A stretch of 33,464 nt of DNA from Acidobacteriota bacterium (GCA_026394075.1 JAPKYX010000027.1:1-33464); one strand, 5' to 3'; counted from the stretch's first letter, positions 7,701-15,920 are shown. Made by a program: numbers and translations. The notes: generated from the sequence alone by a model not told the origin.

Positions 7701-8456
7701 ACGGTACAGAAGAGGTTTACCAACGGCGACCAGATCGGCTTCAACTGGACTTGGGCGCACGCCATCGACATGGGTTCTACGTCGGAAGACAACGCCACGG
7801 CTGGCCGCGGCATTTTGATCAACCCCTACAACCGCTATCAGATGCGCGGTTCGGCGGACTTTGACCAGCGGCATAGCTACAACGCCAACTGGGTCTACGG
7901 CTTGCCGTGGGGCAAGGGCAAGCGCTGGATGTCCAGCCCGAGTGGCTTCGCCAATGCGGTATTGGGCGGTTGGCAGCTGGGTGGTATCTGGCGTCAGACG
8001 ACGGGCTTGCCCGTTTCTGTCGGTCACAACCGCACCTGGCCGACCAACTACAACCTGACCGGCTGGGCGACCCAGACGGGTTCGTTTGTGGATGGCACCA
8101 ACAAGAATGCCCCGGCGCCTCCTGGCGGCCGCAGCGGCCCCAACGTGTTTGCTGATCCGGCGGCTGCTCTGAAGGCGTTTGACTTCACCAACCCCGGCGA
8201 AATCGGCACCCGCAACTCGGTTCGCGGCGATGGTTTGTTCAACATCGACATGAGCTTGGCTAAGAGCTTCGAGATTCCGAAGCTGGAAGGCCACACGGTG
8301 CAATTCCGTTGGGAAGCGTTCAACGTCACCAACTCGGTGCGGTTTGACCCGCTGAACACCAACCTGGCGCTCTCGAACCCCTCCGCTTTCGGCCGCTACG
8401 CCGGAACGCTGGGTGGACCTCGCGTGATGCAGTTCGCGCTGCGTTACGAGTTCTAA
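4749..8456 (+). CDS. TonB-dependent receptor, Oar-like, with N-terminal carboxypeptidase-regulatory domain
   Basis: A 1235-residue outer-membrane protein of the large receptor family that is expanded in Acidobacteria. The ATG at 4749 is chosen over 4698 because AGGGAG lies 8 nt upstream and a signal peptide starts there (MVKILASMVMLVLVALSSFG). Mature residues up to about 95 form a CarboxypepD_reg beta sandwich (VADPTGAAVPGTNVVVTN, then FQAMPPGKYRMVAKKAGF). The plug region follows with NGGRSDQSNITLDGVDINN at about 180-200. The rest is a long beta barrel rich in alternating aromatic strands, ending FALRYEF, with the terminal aromatic residue expected for BAM-dependent insertion. The ligand is unknown; polysaccharide or peptide uptake, or adhesion as for Oar, are possibilities. 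No TonB box was clearly seen. A putative promoter lies upstream and a strong terminator downstream, so it is probably a single-gene unit. Confidence 0.92.
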   Translation: MVKILASMVMLVLVALSSFGQSLTSLVGSVADPTGAAVPGTNVVVTNADTNERREATSDASGRFAFQAMPPGKYRMVAKKAGFSDVIVQNIRLLVNTPSTLNIVFENVGAVTQTIEVSAEAIQLNTTDATLGNSFGTKPITQLPFEGRRADRILSLQPGISYIGDSDSVNGGSNVGTDRGGVVNGGRSDQSNITLDGVDINNQQTREPFNGALRVTLDSVQEFRVTTTNANADSSRGSGAQISLVTRSGTNDIHGAGYWYVRNKAFNANTFFNNSTLDASGRGLPTPKLNRNIYGGRIGGPIKKDKLFYFLNFEGQQDKLEQSVIRTVPRENMRNGTVDYLSVGGARVSVPGSELVNKIAGAGQVNQAALAALRAFPLPNDFTTGDGINTAGFRFNSPLARRYNTYVAKIDYVVNDKNRAFVRGQLQNDNEAGAPQFPGMAPNFVDLNNSKGLAVGWDSVINNSLISSSRFGFTRQGVETSGVGTYALTTFRGLDNPVGLTRSFRRFSPTTNFTQDFTWTKSKHTIQFGGSIRVYQNDRANYANSFFASTINSSWMTASGAVLSNPWNDAALGTSRINAGSRTSFNDATAAILGLVTQVTSRYNYVPSGGNVTAQAPGTPVLRKFQGEEAEMYIQDTWKATRNLTITAGLRYMYWPAIYEVNGVQTSPAIPLSQWFDTRVANAGNGLAGNTGLQPVSFQLANQPGGRPLYDNLKNWSPRFGLAYAPEGKSGLSKFLFGGPGKSVIRAGFGIYYDVFGSGLIREFDASALGLSTSLNNTSGRLTVAEAPRFTGIFNYPQSLVSAPPPAQFPVVQPNNFAITNSLDDKLRAPYTMRYNVSFTREFGRGLVITGSYVASAGKRTMTSEDLATPLNIRDPQSGQDYFAAATALTSLIRKNTPVSQVPRMPFWENMFPGIAGGGLTATQQAYNVYNDYFPDATGALESLDRFSDPGPSKLGPFAFYSRQFSYLRALRSVGFSTYHSMQWTVQKRFTNGDQIGFNWTWAHAIDMGSTSEDNATAGRGILINPYNRYQMRGSADFDQRHSYNANWVYGLPWGKGKRWMSSPSGFANAVLGGWQLGGIWRQTTGLPVSVGHNRTWPTNYNLTGWATQTGSFVDGTNKNAPAPPGGRSGPNVFADPAAALKAFDFTNPGEIGTRNSVRGDGLFNIDMSLAKSFEIPKLEGHTVQFRWEAFNVTNSVRFDPLNTNLALSNPSAFGRYAGTLGGPRVMQFALRYEF

Positions 8457-8483
8457 GCGGCAGCTGCAGTAGTTTCGATCATC

Positions 8484-8515
8484 AATGGCGGGCCTTCGGG
8501 TCCGCCATTTTTGTT
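8484..8515 (+). terminator. Rho-independent terminator of the receptor gene
   Basis: An 11-bp stem, 8484-8494 with 8499-8509 (one G-U pair), is closed by a TTCG tetraloop and followed by TTTGTTT. It lies 28 bp after the receptor stop codon, a textbook intrinsic terminator. Confidence 0.92.
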
Positions 8516-8523
8516 TGTGCTGA

Positions 8524-8553
8524 TCTCGTTTAGCCTTGTCTCGTTTATCCTTG
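8524..8553 (+). repeat. 15-bp tandem duplication carrying a TANNNT element in each copy
   Basis: TCTCGTTTAGCCTTG (8524-8538) is followed directly by TCTCGTTTATCCTTG (8539-8553), 14 of 15 identical. Each unit holds a -10-like hexamer, TAGCCT and TATCCT; the second ends 6 nt before the ATG of the Uma2-type gene. Confidence 0.8.
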
Positions 8554-8557
8554 TGCT

Positions 8558-9052
8558 ATGGCCACTCAAGCAGCGATCCCGGTGGAAGAGTACCTGCGGT
8601 CGAGCTACGAGCATGATCGCGAATACGTTCATGGGGAGGTGGTGGAACGAGCCATGCCAACCAAGAAGCACGGTCGGACGCAGACGCTGTTGGCGCGCTG
8701 TCTGGCCACAGTTGAGCAGACCCACGCGGCCTACGTTGTAACTGAGACGCGCGCGAAACTCGACGAAGATCTGTTCAGAATACCGGACGTCTCCGTCTAT
8801 TGGCCACCGCCGGCCGGCGAGGTTCCCTCCGTACCGCCACTGGTGGCCATCGAGATCCTTTCGCCGGACGACCCTTTCTCCGCCGTCATGAAGAAGTGCG
8901 CAGAGTACCGCCGTTGGGGCGTGAAGCATGTCTGGGTCACCGATCCGGACGAACGGAAGTTGATGGTCTACGACGATGGCCTGCGTCCGGTGGGCGAGAT
9001 CATCATCCCCGAATTCAACCTCACCATCACGCCCGCCCAAATCTTCGAATAG
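8558..9052 (+). CDS. Uma2 family (DUF820) PD-(D/E)XK nuclease-like protein
   Basis: A 164-residue protein of the Uma2/DUF820 family, a restriction-endonuclease-fold family found in many copies in cyanobacteria, Planctomycetes and Acidobacteria; its biological role is not established. Visible family marks are the N-terminal PVEEYL and YVHGEVVERAMP, then RIPDVSVYWPP with a conserved Asp, VAIEILSPDDP with the Glu of the nuclease core, and MKKCAEYRRWGVKHVWVTDPDER. All presumed core residues are present, so the protein is probably intact. It stands alone between the receptor terminator and alaS. No Shine-Dalgarno is seen; TATCCT ends 6 nt before the ATG, pointing to a leaderless message, and is duplicated in the tandem repeat just upstream. 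Length is slightly shorter than the usual 180-190 residues. Confidence 0.88.
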   Translation: MATQAAIPVEEYLRSSYEHDREYVHGEVVERAMPTKKHGRTQTLLARCLATVEQTHAAYVVTETRAKLDEDLFRIPDVSVYWPPPAGEVPSVPPLVAIEILSPDDPFSAVMKKCAEYRRWGVKHVWVTDPDERKLMVYDDGLRPVGEIIIPEFNLTITPAQIFE

Positions 9053-9091
9053 CCTCCACTTGGAAGGTCATGGGACAATAGGAGTTTCCCC

Positions 9092-11626
9092 ATGACCGGC
9101 CACGAAATTCGCCAAACTTTCCTCGACTACTTTGCTGACCGCGGCCACCGCGTGGTCCGCTCCTCCTCACTGGTGCCCGCCAACGACCCGACGCTGTTGT
9201 TTACCAACGCGGGCATGAACCAGTTCAAGGACATCTTCCTGGGTGAGGAGAAGCGCGACTACAACCGGGCGGCGACATCGCAGAAGTGTGTTCGCGCTGG
9301 CGGCAAGCACAACGATCTCGAGAACGTCGGCTACACGCGCCGCCACCACACATTCTTCGAGATGCTGGGCAACTTCAGCTTTGGCGACTACTTCAAAGCC
9401 GAAGCGATCGACTTTGCCTGGGAGCTGATCACCAAGGTCTACGGCATCGACAAAGAGAAGCTCTACGTCACCGTGTTCCGCGAAGACGACGATGCGGAAC
9501 TGTTGTGGCAGAAGGTGACCGGCATCCCCAAGAGCCGCATCTTCCGGCTGGATGAGAAGGACAACTTCTGGCAGATGGGCGAGACGGGTCCCTGTGGCCC
9601 GTGCAGTGAGATCCACTACGACCTGGGGCCGGAAGCGGCCGAACCGGGCCGGGAGCATGAAGTGTTTCCGCTGGATGGTGGCGGGCGCTTTATGGAGATC
9701 TGGAATCTGGTCTTCATGCAGTTTGACCGCTCAGCTGAAGGCGTGCTGACGCCGCTGCCGAGGCCGTCGATCGACACCGGCATGGGCCTCGAACGCATCG
9801 CGGCCGTGCTGCAAGGGAAGCTCTCAAACTATGAGACCGACCTGCTGCAGCCCATCCGCGAACGGGCCAACCAACTGCTGGGCGGCAAGGCGTTGCCCGC
9901 CACGCTGAACATCGCGGCTGATCACGCGCGCGCCACCGCCTTCCTGATCCACGACGGCGTCGTGCCGGCCAATGAGGGCCGCGGCTATGTGCTGCGCAAG
10001 ATCATGCGCCGGGCCATTCGGCATGCCCGCCGCGAAGGCTGCACGGGTGAGTTTCTGCATCAGCTGACGGCCTTTGTGGCGGACTTCATGAAGCCCGCTT
10101 ATCCGGAACTGCTGGAATCCGTGGACCGTGTTTCGCGCATTGTGCGCGATGAAGAGCACCGCTACGCGACGACGTTCGCGATTGCGGAAAAGATCTTCCA
10201 GGACGAAGCGAAATCGGCGGCGGGTGGTGTGCTGCCGGGTCCGGCGGCGTTCAAGCTTTACGACACCTACGGGTTGGGCTTGGATGAGCAGGCCGACATG
10301 GCGCGCGAGCTTTCGCTCACAATCGACATGGACGGTTTCAACGAAGCCATGGAAGCGCAACGGACGCGCGCCCGGGCGTCGTGGAAGGGTGCGGAGAAGG
10401 GCACCGTCAATCCGGTGCATGCGGCGTGGTTGGCCAAGGGCACCACGGCCTTCCTGGGTTACGACACGCTGGAAGCGGACGCGCTGGTGGTGGGTTTGGG
10501 TGACGGTGAGCTGGTGCTGGACCAGACGCCGTTCTATGCCGAATCGGGCGGGCAGGTGGGTGACCGTGGCGCGCTCTATTCAAAGGAGACCGGCGAGAAG
10601 GTGGCGGAAGTGACCGGTTGTTCGAAGCCAGTGCCGGGGCTCTTTGTGCATAAGGTGACGCTGCTCGGTCCAGTGAAAGAGGGCGACATCCTGACTGCGC
10701 GTGTTGATGGCGATTTGCGCGCGGCCACCATGCGCAATCACACCTCGACCCACTTGTTGCAGGCGGCGCTGCAGCGCGTATTGGGCAAGCATGTGAAGCA
10801 GGCCGGCTCCACCGTGGACCCGACGCGGTTGCGTTTCGACTTCAGTCATTATGCGGGGCTCTCTGCTGATGAGCGGACCGAGATTGAGCGGCTGGTGAAC
10901 GAAGAGATCCTGAAGAACGTCGCGGTGACGACGGACGTGATGGATCTGGATCAGGCGCTCGACACCGGGGCGATGGCGCTGTTCGGCGAAAAGTACGGCG
11001 ACAAGGTGCGTGTGGTGACGGTGACCGACGGCTTCAGCCGCGAACTGTGTGGCGGCACGCACGTGAAGCGCACGGGCGATATCGGCATGGCGCGGATCAC
11101 CTATGAAGGCTCCATCTCCGCCGGTGTCCGCCGCATTGAAGCGGTGACGGGTGCGGCCGTGGTGGAGCACATCGAGGGGGAAAAGGCCCACATTGCGGCG
11201 GAGCTCGATCGGGCCAAGAACCAGTTGAAGGACGCCGAGCGGCAGATTGAGCAGTTGAAAGCCAAGCTGGCGCATGCGGCCTCGGGCGGCCTGGCAGTGA
11301 AGCCGGTGGGCAAGTTCCGGGTGGTCATCTCGGCGGTCGAGGGCATGGACCGGGCGCAGATGCGCGCGATTTCGGACGACTTCCTGAACAAGGGCGCGGC
11401 TGATGTGGTGGTGCTGGGTACGGCGACGGCGGCGGGTACGGTGGAGTTTACCACTGCTGTCCGCAAGGAACTGGCGGGGGAAGTGCACGCCGGCAAATTG
11501 GTGGGTGTGGCTTCGGCGGCGGCGGGTGGCAAGGGCGGTGGACGTCCGGATCGGGCCGAAGGCGGCGGCAAGGACCCGGCCAAGCTGGGCGAAGCGCTGC
11601 AGGCCGTTGAACAGATGCTGCAATGA
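9092..11626 (+). CDS. alaS: Alanine--tRNA ligase
   Basis: Charges tRNA-Ala in the cytoplasm. The 844-residue protein has the class II catalytic core at the N-terminus (FLDYFADRGH, NAGMNQFKDIFLG, TSQKCVRAGGKHNDLENVG, and motif 3 SIDTGMGLERIAAVLQG). The editing domain shows the zinc-binding residues H550 and H554 (HTSTH) and C653 and H657 (CGGTH). A coiled-coil linker (AELDRAKNQLKDAERQIEQLKAKL) leads to a C-terminal DHHA1-like domain with glycine-rich GGKGGGRPDRAEGGG. The length agrees with bacterial AlaRS of 840-880 residues. AGGAG lies 8-9 nt before the ATG at 9092. Its stop overlaps the ypdA start by 4 nt (ATGA), so the two are translationally coupled. Confidence 0.98.
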   Translation: MTGHEIRQTFLDYFADRGHRVVRSSSLVPANDPTLLFTNAGMNQFKDIFLGEEKRDYNRAATSQKCVRAGGKHNDLENVGYTRRHHTFFEMLGNFSFGDYFKAEAIDFAWELITKVYGIDKEKLYVTVFREDDDAELLWQKVTGIPKSRIFRLDEKDNFWQMGETGPCGPCSEIHYDLGPEAAEPGREHEVFPLDGGGRFMEIWNLVFMQFDRSAEGVLTPLPRPSIDTGMGLERIAAVLQGKLSNYETDLLQPIRERANQLLGGKALPATLNIAADHARATAFLIHDGVVPANEGRGYVLRKIMRRAIRHARREGCTGEFLHQLTAFVADFMKPAYPELLESVDRVSRIVRDEEHRYATTFAIAEKIFQDEAKSAAGGVLPGPAAFKLYDTYGLGLDEQADMARELSLTIDMDGFNEAMEAQRTRARASWKGAEKGTVNPVHAAWLAKGTTAFLGYDTLEADALVVGLGDGELVLDQTPFYAESGGQVGDRGALYSKETGEKVAEVTGCSKPVPGLFVHKVTLLGPVKEGDILTARVDGDLRAATMRNHTSTHLLQAALQRVLGKHVKQAGSTVDPTRLRFDFSHYAGLSADERTEIERLVNEEILKNVAVTTDVMDLDQALDTGAMALFGEKYGDKVRVVTVTDGFSRELCGGTHVKRTGDIGMARITYEGSISAGVRRIEAVTGAAVVEHIEGEKAHIAAELDRAKNQLKDAERQIEQLKAKLAHAASGGLAVKPVGKFRVVISAVEGMDRAQMRAISDDFLNKGAADVVVLGTATAAGTVEFTTAVRKELAGEVHAGKLVGVASAAAGGKGGGRPDRAEGGGKDPAKLGEALQAVEQMLQ

Positions 11627-12576
11627 TCGATGCCGTCATCGTGGGGGCAGGGCCGACGGGTCTGGCTTGTGGCATTGAGCTGACCAAGAGGGGTCTCAAG
11701 TCCGTCTTGATCGATAAGGGTTGCGTGGTGAACTCGCTTTACCACTACCCGACGAACATGACGTTCTTCACGACGCCGGAACTGCTCGAAATCGGCGGAC
11801 TGCCGATGACGTCATTGAACGACAAGCCGGGCCGCGTGGAGGCGCTGAAGTATTACCGGCGCTGTGCGGAGCACTTCAAGCTGGACGTGCGGCAGTATGA
11901 GCGGGTGCTGGGCATTGAAGGGTCCGACGGTGACTTTGTGGTGCCCACCGACAAGGGCGAATACCGGGCCCGCAAAGTGATCCTTGCCACCGGCTACTAC
12001 GACGTCCCGAACTTACTGAATGTGCCGGGCGAGGATCTGCCCAAGGTGATCCACTATTACAAGGAAGCGCACCCGTATTACAACCACGATGTGCTGGTGG
12101 TGGGCGCGAAGAATTCCGCCGCCATTGCGGCGCTGGAATTGTGGTGGACTGGCGCCCGCGTCACCATGGTCCACCGCGGCCCCGGCGTCCACCAGAACGT
12201 GAAGTACTGGATCAAGCCCAACATCGAGAACCGCATCAAGAACGGCGAGATCCCGGCTTACTTTAACTCCCGCGTCATCGCCATTCGGGACAAGGAGGTG
12301 GATCTCGAAACTCCCGATGGGCCCAAGACGATCAAGAATGATTTCGTGATGGCCATGACCGGGTACCGCCCGGACTTCGCCTTCCTGGCGGCCAACGGCG
12401 TCCACCTGGACCCGGCCACGCAGCGGCCACATGTGAAACCTGACAGCTACGAGAGTGAGCGGGCAGGCGTCTATCTGGCGGGCGTGATCGTCGCGGGTGT
12501 TTTCACCAATGAGATTTTCATTGAGAACGGTCGCTTCCATGGTGAGGCCATCGCGAAGGCGATCGAAGCCGCGTGA
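11623..12576 (+). CDS. ypdA: YpdA-family bacillithiol disulfide reductase
   Basis: A 317-residue FAD/NAD(P)H flavoprotein. In Firmicutes YpdA reduces oxidised bacillithiol disulfide, keeping the thiol pool reduced. Seen here: the FAD-binding GAGPTG at 8-13, NSLYHYPTNMTFFTTPELLEIGG, the ATGYYDVPN segment, the second dinucleotide site GAKNSA at 161-166, and the C-terminal YLAGVIVAGVFTNEIFIENGR with HGE that closes the FAD site. The length matches the family (about 320-330). No CXXC redox pair is present, as expected for YpdA, which distinguishes it from thioredoxin reductase. The start overlaps alaS by 4 nt. Whether this organism makes bacillithiol cannot be judged from the window; the role is inferred from family membership. 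Confidence 0.87.
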   Translation: MIDAVIVGAGPTGLACGIELTKRGLKSVLIDKGCVVNSLYHYPTNMTFFTTPELLEIGGLPMTSLNDKPGRVEALKYYRRCAEHFKLDVRQYERVLGIEGSDGDFVVPTDKGEYRARKVILATGYYDVPNLLNVPGEDLPKVIHYYKEAHPYYNHDVLVVGAKNSAAIAALELWWTGARVTMVHRGPGVHQNVKYWIKPNIENRIKNGEIPAYFNSRVIAIRDKEVDLETPDGPKTIKNDFVMAMTGYRPDFAFLAANGVHLDPATQRPHVKPDSYESERAGVYLAGVIVAGVFTNEIFIENGRFHGEAIAKAIEAA

Positions 12577-12622
12577 GGGCTAGCCGTTATCGCGGTTCCC
12601 ATTACCTAAGGCTGCACACATT

Positions 12623-12664
12623 ACTGGAGGAGGAAGACCGGCATAACGATCTTCCTCCTCCAGT
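12623..12664. terminator. Perfect 15-bp hairpin between convergent genes
   Basis: ACTGGAGGAGGAAGA (12623-12637) is exactly complementary to 12650-12664, with a 12-nt loop. It lies between the ends of ypdA (plus) and the PEP-CTERM gene (minus). Only the plus side has a weak T tail (CTCTTT), so it is probably a shared terminator or 3' stabiliser. Confidence 0.6.
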
Positions 12665-12706
12665 CTCTTTGGTATGCTCTCAGGGCCATCCAAAATAGCA
12701 CGCAGG

Positions 12707-13285
12707 TTAAGCGGTGACGGCTTTACGCCGGGCGACAGCTCGGCGCGTCAGCAGTGCCGTCACGCCCAAGGCAATCAGCCCAATCGAAGCCGGTTCCGGG
12801 ACCCCGGCCGCCGTCCCGATCACTTCATTCCCACTGTATCCTGACGTTTGACGGGCTGTGTTAAAGATAACCAAGAGGCCTTCGCCCGTAAAACTGCCGG
12901 GAACGCACACCGCCCCACCGGCTTGCATGCACCAATAGTTTATTGAAGACCCAATATACGGGTTCTGAAACATCACTCCACCCTCGGGGCCGCCGAAGTT
13001 GAACAACAACTGGGTAACCGTTGCAGTTAGATTAGTTGTGCTGAGGAATAAGAGTTTCGAGTTATCGCCACTCAACGGTCCCAAGTTGTTGAACGAGCCA
13101 AAGCCGTCGTCAAGGATAAGGTTCCAGTCCAGAATATTGCCCGATCCCAGGATCCCGGTCGTCCCATCCGTCTGGATGGTGCCCACAACGCTGCCAGCTC
13201 CGATGGTGCGATTCACAGTATAGGAAATGGGCCCGCAAAGTGCGCTCATTGCTCCCAACAGGGTAGAAATTATCAGTAGTCTCAC
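12707..13285 (-). CDS. PEP-CTERM sorting domain protein
   Basis: A 192-residue secreted protein with a C-terminal exosortase sorting signal: VPEPASIG at 162-169, a hydrophobic helix LIALGVTALL, and a basic tail TRRAVARRK. In known systems exosortase/EpsH recognises this tail and processes such proteins at the cell surface, often with exopolysaccharide. The N-terminus MRLLIISTLLGAMSALC is a signal peptide. The body is low in charge and rich in Gly, Ser, Thr and Asn, typical for this group, and shows no known enzymatic motif. Two cysteines occur in NYWCMQAGGAVCVP and may form a disulfide. The start is a GTG with GGAGG 6 nt upstream. A sigma-70-like promoter lies at 13333-13362. No exosortase is in the window. 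Confidence 0.88.
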   Translation of the reverse strand: MRLLIISTLLGAMSALCGPISYTVNRTIGAGSVVGTIQTDGTTGILGSGNILDWNLILDDGFGSFNNLGPLSGDNSKLLFLSTTNLTATVTQLLFNFGGPEGGVMFQNPYIGSSINYWCMQAGGAVCVPGSFTGEGLLVIFNTARQTSGYSGNEVIGTAAGVPEPASIGLIALGVTALLTRRAVARRKAVTA

Positions 13286-13332
13286 TAAGTCCTCCGTCGG
13301 GCGCGATTCCCGGTTTCCGGTCGCGCTCTCGA

Positions 13333-13362
13333 AGGATAAATCTAGATCCGCCTCGACGTCAA
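13333..13362 (-). promoter_or_regulatory. Putative promoter of the PEP-CTERM gene
   Basis: On the minus strand TTGACG (13362-13357) and TATCCT (13338-13333) are separated by 18 nt. This predicts a leader of about 40 nt that contains the GGAGG ribosome binding site. Confidence 0.45.
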
Positions 13363-13664
13363 CAGGTCTGGGCTCATGGGCATCGACTTTGCACGCTCAA
13401 ATGTACCAGTACCCTTGAGAAGGTAGGAGCACCCATTGCTGCGGGGCGTTACGGGATCACCGTAGTGCGTCACGGCCCGATGCCCGGACGCCCGGCCATC
13501 CCTTCTTCCTGTACTTCATCGATCTCTCGCCTTGGCTTGCGACGAGCCGTTTCTATCCCGTCCCCGATACGCGGTCGGGGACAGGAGCTAGATCCCATTG
13601 CTACAAATCAGGCTAGCAACGCTGGCTGGGTAATGCTCGAATGCGCCCACATGGCGACAGCCTG
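13363..13664. other. Non-coding stretch with a stable hairpin
   Basis: About 300 bp between the PEP-CTERM promoter and the end of the oligopeptidase gene hold no convincing gene. Two inverted repeats are visible: GTCCCCGA (13560-13567) with TCGGGGAC (13575-13582), and TTGCTA with TAGCAA around 13599-13620. Both lie downstream of the oligopeptidase gene on its strand and could end its transcript, although neither has a T tail. Confidence 0.4.
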
Positions 13665-15770
13665 CTAAAACTTCGGCTGCACGACCAAGATCTGGAATAG
13701 GAACGCCTGCACGTCGGTTTCCTGCTCTAGGCGCTTGGCGGTACTGCTGGCGCCGTGGCCGGAGTTGGTGTCGATGCGGATCAGTACCGGTTTCACGCGG
13801 GCGGCCATCTCCTGCATGACGGCGGCGTACTTGAAGGAGTGGGCGGGGACGACGCGGTCGTCATGGTCGGCGGTGGTGATGAAGATGGCCGGATACCGGG
13901 CGCCGTCTTTGGCGTTGTGTATCGGCGAGTAGGCCTTCAGATAGGCGAAGTCCGCCGCATTGTCGCTGGAGCCATATTCGGCCACCCAGTTCCAGCCAAT
14001 GGTGAATTTCTGGAACCGGAGCATGTCCATCACGCCGGCATGGGGCGCGGCGGCGGCAAACAGGTCGGGGCGCTGGTTGATGACGGCGCCGACCAGCAGA
14101 CCGCCGTTCGAGGCACCGCGGGCGGCCAGTTTGCCGGGTGAGGTGTACTTTTCCTTGATGAGATACTCGGCGGCGGCGATGAAGTCGTCAAAGACGTTCT
14201 GCTTCTTTTCGCGCATGCCGGCGCGGTGCCAGGCTTCGCCATATTCAAGACCGCCGCGTAGGCAGACGCTGGCGTAGACTACACCTTGTTCCAGCAGCGA
14301 GATCCGGTCCGCCGAGAAGTTCGGCAGGTTGCTGAGCGTGAAGCCGCCATAGCCATAGACCACTACGGGGTTGGAGCCATCCAGCTTGAGACCCTTCTTG
14401 TGCGCCAGGAACATGGGCACGCGCGTGCCGTCTTTGCTCGAAAAGAATACCCGGCGGGTTTCGAACTGGCTGGCGGCGAACTCCACCTTGGGCGACCAGT
14501 AGCGGGTGGTTTGATTGGTGGCGGGGTTGAAGCGGTAGATGCTGCCGGGTTCCAGCATCGAGTTGAAGGTGTAGTGCACGACCGCGTCCTGCTCGCCGCC
14601 CTCCAGGCCGGTGACATTGCCCGGGCCGGGCAGGGTGAGTTCCCGCTCCAGCTTCCCTTGGGGTTGATAGACGGCGATGCGGCTGGCGGCGTCATGCAGG
14701 TAGTGCGCAAAGAGGCGCCCGGCGGCGAAAGAGGCCCAGGTGAGCGAGTCCTTGCTTTCCGGAATGATGGTGACCCAGTTCTCCGGTGCGGGCTTGGCCG
14801 GGTCGATGGCGACGACGCGACCGTTGGGTGCGCCGTTGTCCGTAAAGACCAGCACCTTGCCGCCGACGTAGCCGGAAAAGTTGTACTTCGTATCGCCGAT
14901 CTCAGGGATCAGCGGACGGAAGGCCTTGTCGCCTTTGGCCTCATCCTTCACCCACAGCGCATTGCCGAGCGCGGCCCGGCCCCGCTCCGAGATGCTAAGG
15001 ACTGCTATCTTCTCATCTTCCGAGACCAGCACGCGATGGAACCGCTGGCCGTGGAGCTTGTCTTCGTAGGCCAACTCATCGTCGCTTTGGGGGGTGCCCA
15101 GGCGGTGATAGTAGACGGTGTGAAACTCATTTTTCGAGGTCAGCTCCTTGCCCTTTTCGGGGGCCGGGTAGCGGCTGTAGTAGAAGCCGGAGCGGCGCCA
15201 GGAGATGGCGCTGGCTTTTACCCATTCGACACGGTCCGGACGATCCGCCAGTGTCGTCAGATCGCGGACGCGGATTTCAGACCAGTCGGACCCGCCCACC
15301 GATACGCCGTAGGCGGCATACTTGCCGTCCTTGGAGAGGGCAAAGCCCGCTAGCCGCGTTGTGCCGGTGGCCGATAGCTTGTTGGGGTCCAGGACTAACT
15401 CCGGAGTGCCCGTGTCGCCCTTGCGGCGATACCAGATGGCCTGGTTCTGGAGGCCCGAGTTGTGGGTGTAGTAGAGATAGTCGCCGCGGCGCATGGGCGC
15501 GGACTGCTTCTCGTAGTTATTGAGCTGCTCCAGTCGCCGCTTGAGCGCTGGCCGGTAGGGGATGGCGGAGAGGTAATGGAAGGTGGCCTCGTTTTGCCGC
15601 GTCACCCAGTCGGCCGCGTCGGCGGACCGGTCGTCTTCCAGCCACCGGTAGGGGTCCGCCACTTTGACGCCCTGATAGTTGTCGACGTGGTCCACTTTGC
15701 GCGTGGCGGGGTAGTTGATGTCGGCGGCGTGTAGGGTGGTCACGATTAGGGCGAGGGCGGTGAAGGGCAT
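13665..15770 (-). CDS. Prolyl oligopeptidase (S9A family)
   Basis: A serine peptidase that cleaves short peptides after proline. The 701-residue protein has a seven-blade propeller in the first two thirds, beginning YPATRKVDHVDNYQGVKVADPYRWLED, and a C-terminal alpha/beta hydrolase domain from YGYGGF. The catalytic triad is visible: S554 in GASNGG, D638 in DHDDRV and H672 in NSGHG; spacing is close to the porcine enzyme. The start MPFTALALIVTTLHA is a signal peptide, so it is probably periplasmic. The frame continues upstream to 16115, but that part overlaps the divergent gene and crosses the promoter, so the ATG at 15770 is used. A TATACT -10 with a 16-nt spacer lies just upstream. No strong Shine-Dalgarno is present. 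Confidence 0.93.
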   Translation of the reverse strand: MPFTALALIVTTLHAADINYPATRKVDHVDNYQGVKVADPYRWLEDDRSADAADWVTRQNEATFHYLSAIPYRPALKRRLEQLNNYEKQSAPMRRGDYLYYTHNSGLQNQAIWYRRKGDTGTPELVLDPNKLSATGTTRLAGFALSKDGKYAAYGVSVGGSDWSEIRVRDLTTLADRPDRVEWVKASAISWRRSGFYYSRYPAPEKGKELTSKNEFHTVYYHRLGTPQSDDELAYEDKLHGQRFHRVLVSEDEKIAVLSISERGRAALGNALWVKDEAKGDKAFRPLIPEIGDTKYNFSGYVGGKVLVFTDNGAPNGRVVAIDPAKPAPENWVTIIPESKDSLTWASFAAGRLFAHYLHDAASRIAVYQPQGKLERELTLPGPGNVTGLEGGEQDAVVHYTFNSMLEPGSIYRFNPATNQTTRYWSPKVEFAASQFETRRVFFSSKDGTRVPMFLAHKKGLKLDGSNPVVVYGYGGFTLSNLPNFSADRISLLEQGVVYASVCLRGGLEYGEAWHRAGMREKKQNVFDDFIAAAEYLIKEKYTSPGKLAARGASNGGLLVGAVINQRPDLFAAAAPHAGVMDMLRFQKFTIGWNWVAEYGSSDNAADFAYLKAYSPIHNAKDGARYPAIFITTADHDDRVVPAHSFKYAAVMQEMAARVKPVLIRIDTNSGHGASSTAKRLEQETDVQAFLFQILVVQPKF

Positions 15771-15793
15771 GGGGGCGGACACTCTTAGGGTTG

Positions 15794-15821
15794 AGTATAG
15801 TTGATCGGCCTTGAAGCCCAA
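15794..15821 (-). promoter_or_regulatory. Putative promoter of the oligopeptidase gene
   Basis: On the minus strand TTGGGC (15821-15816) and TATACT (15799-15794) are spaced by 16 nt, giving a leader of about 17 nt. The -10 matches 5 of 6 consensus bases; the -35 matches 3. Confidence 0.5.
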
Positions 15822-15920
15822 GTGGGAGGCGGCATCAGCCGGCACCAGAAAAGTGGCTGGCGGGCGAGGGCCGGGCAGCAGGCTGAGATTTGCGCGGCGG
15901 CAATCCGCTAAAATTACAGA

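Noticed and set aside
6912-8303. 463-codon minus-strand reading frame
   Set aside because: Antisense to the receptor gene, which has a signal peptide, ribosome site and terminator; no motif in the antisense frame.
10580-11623. 347-codon minus-strand reading frame
   Set aside because: Antisense to alaS, a universal gene with complete motifs.
13465-13668. 67-codon plus-strand reading frame in the non-coding stretch
   Set aside because: GTG start without ribosome site, no domain, and it runs into the end of the oligopeptidase gene; treated as non-coding.
14286-15353. 355-codon plus-strand reading frame
   Set aside because: It is antisense to the prolyl oligopeptidase gene, has a shadow-type composition rich in Val, Gly, Asp and Arg, and no recognisable motif.
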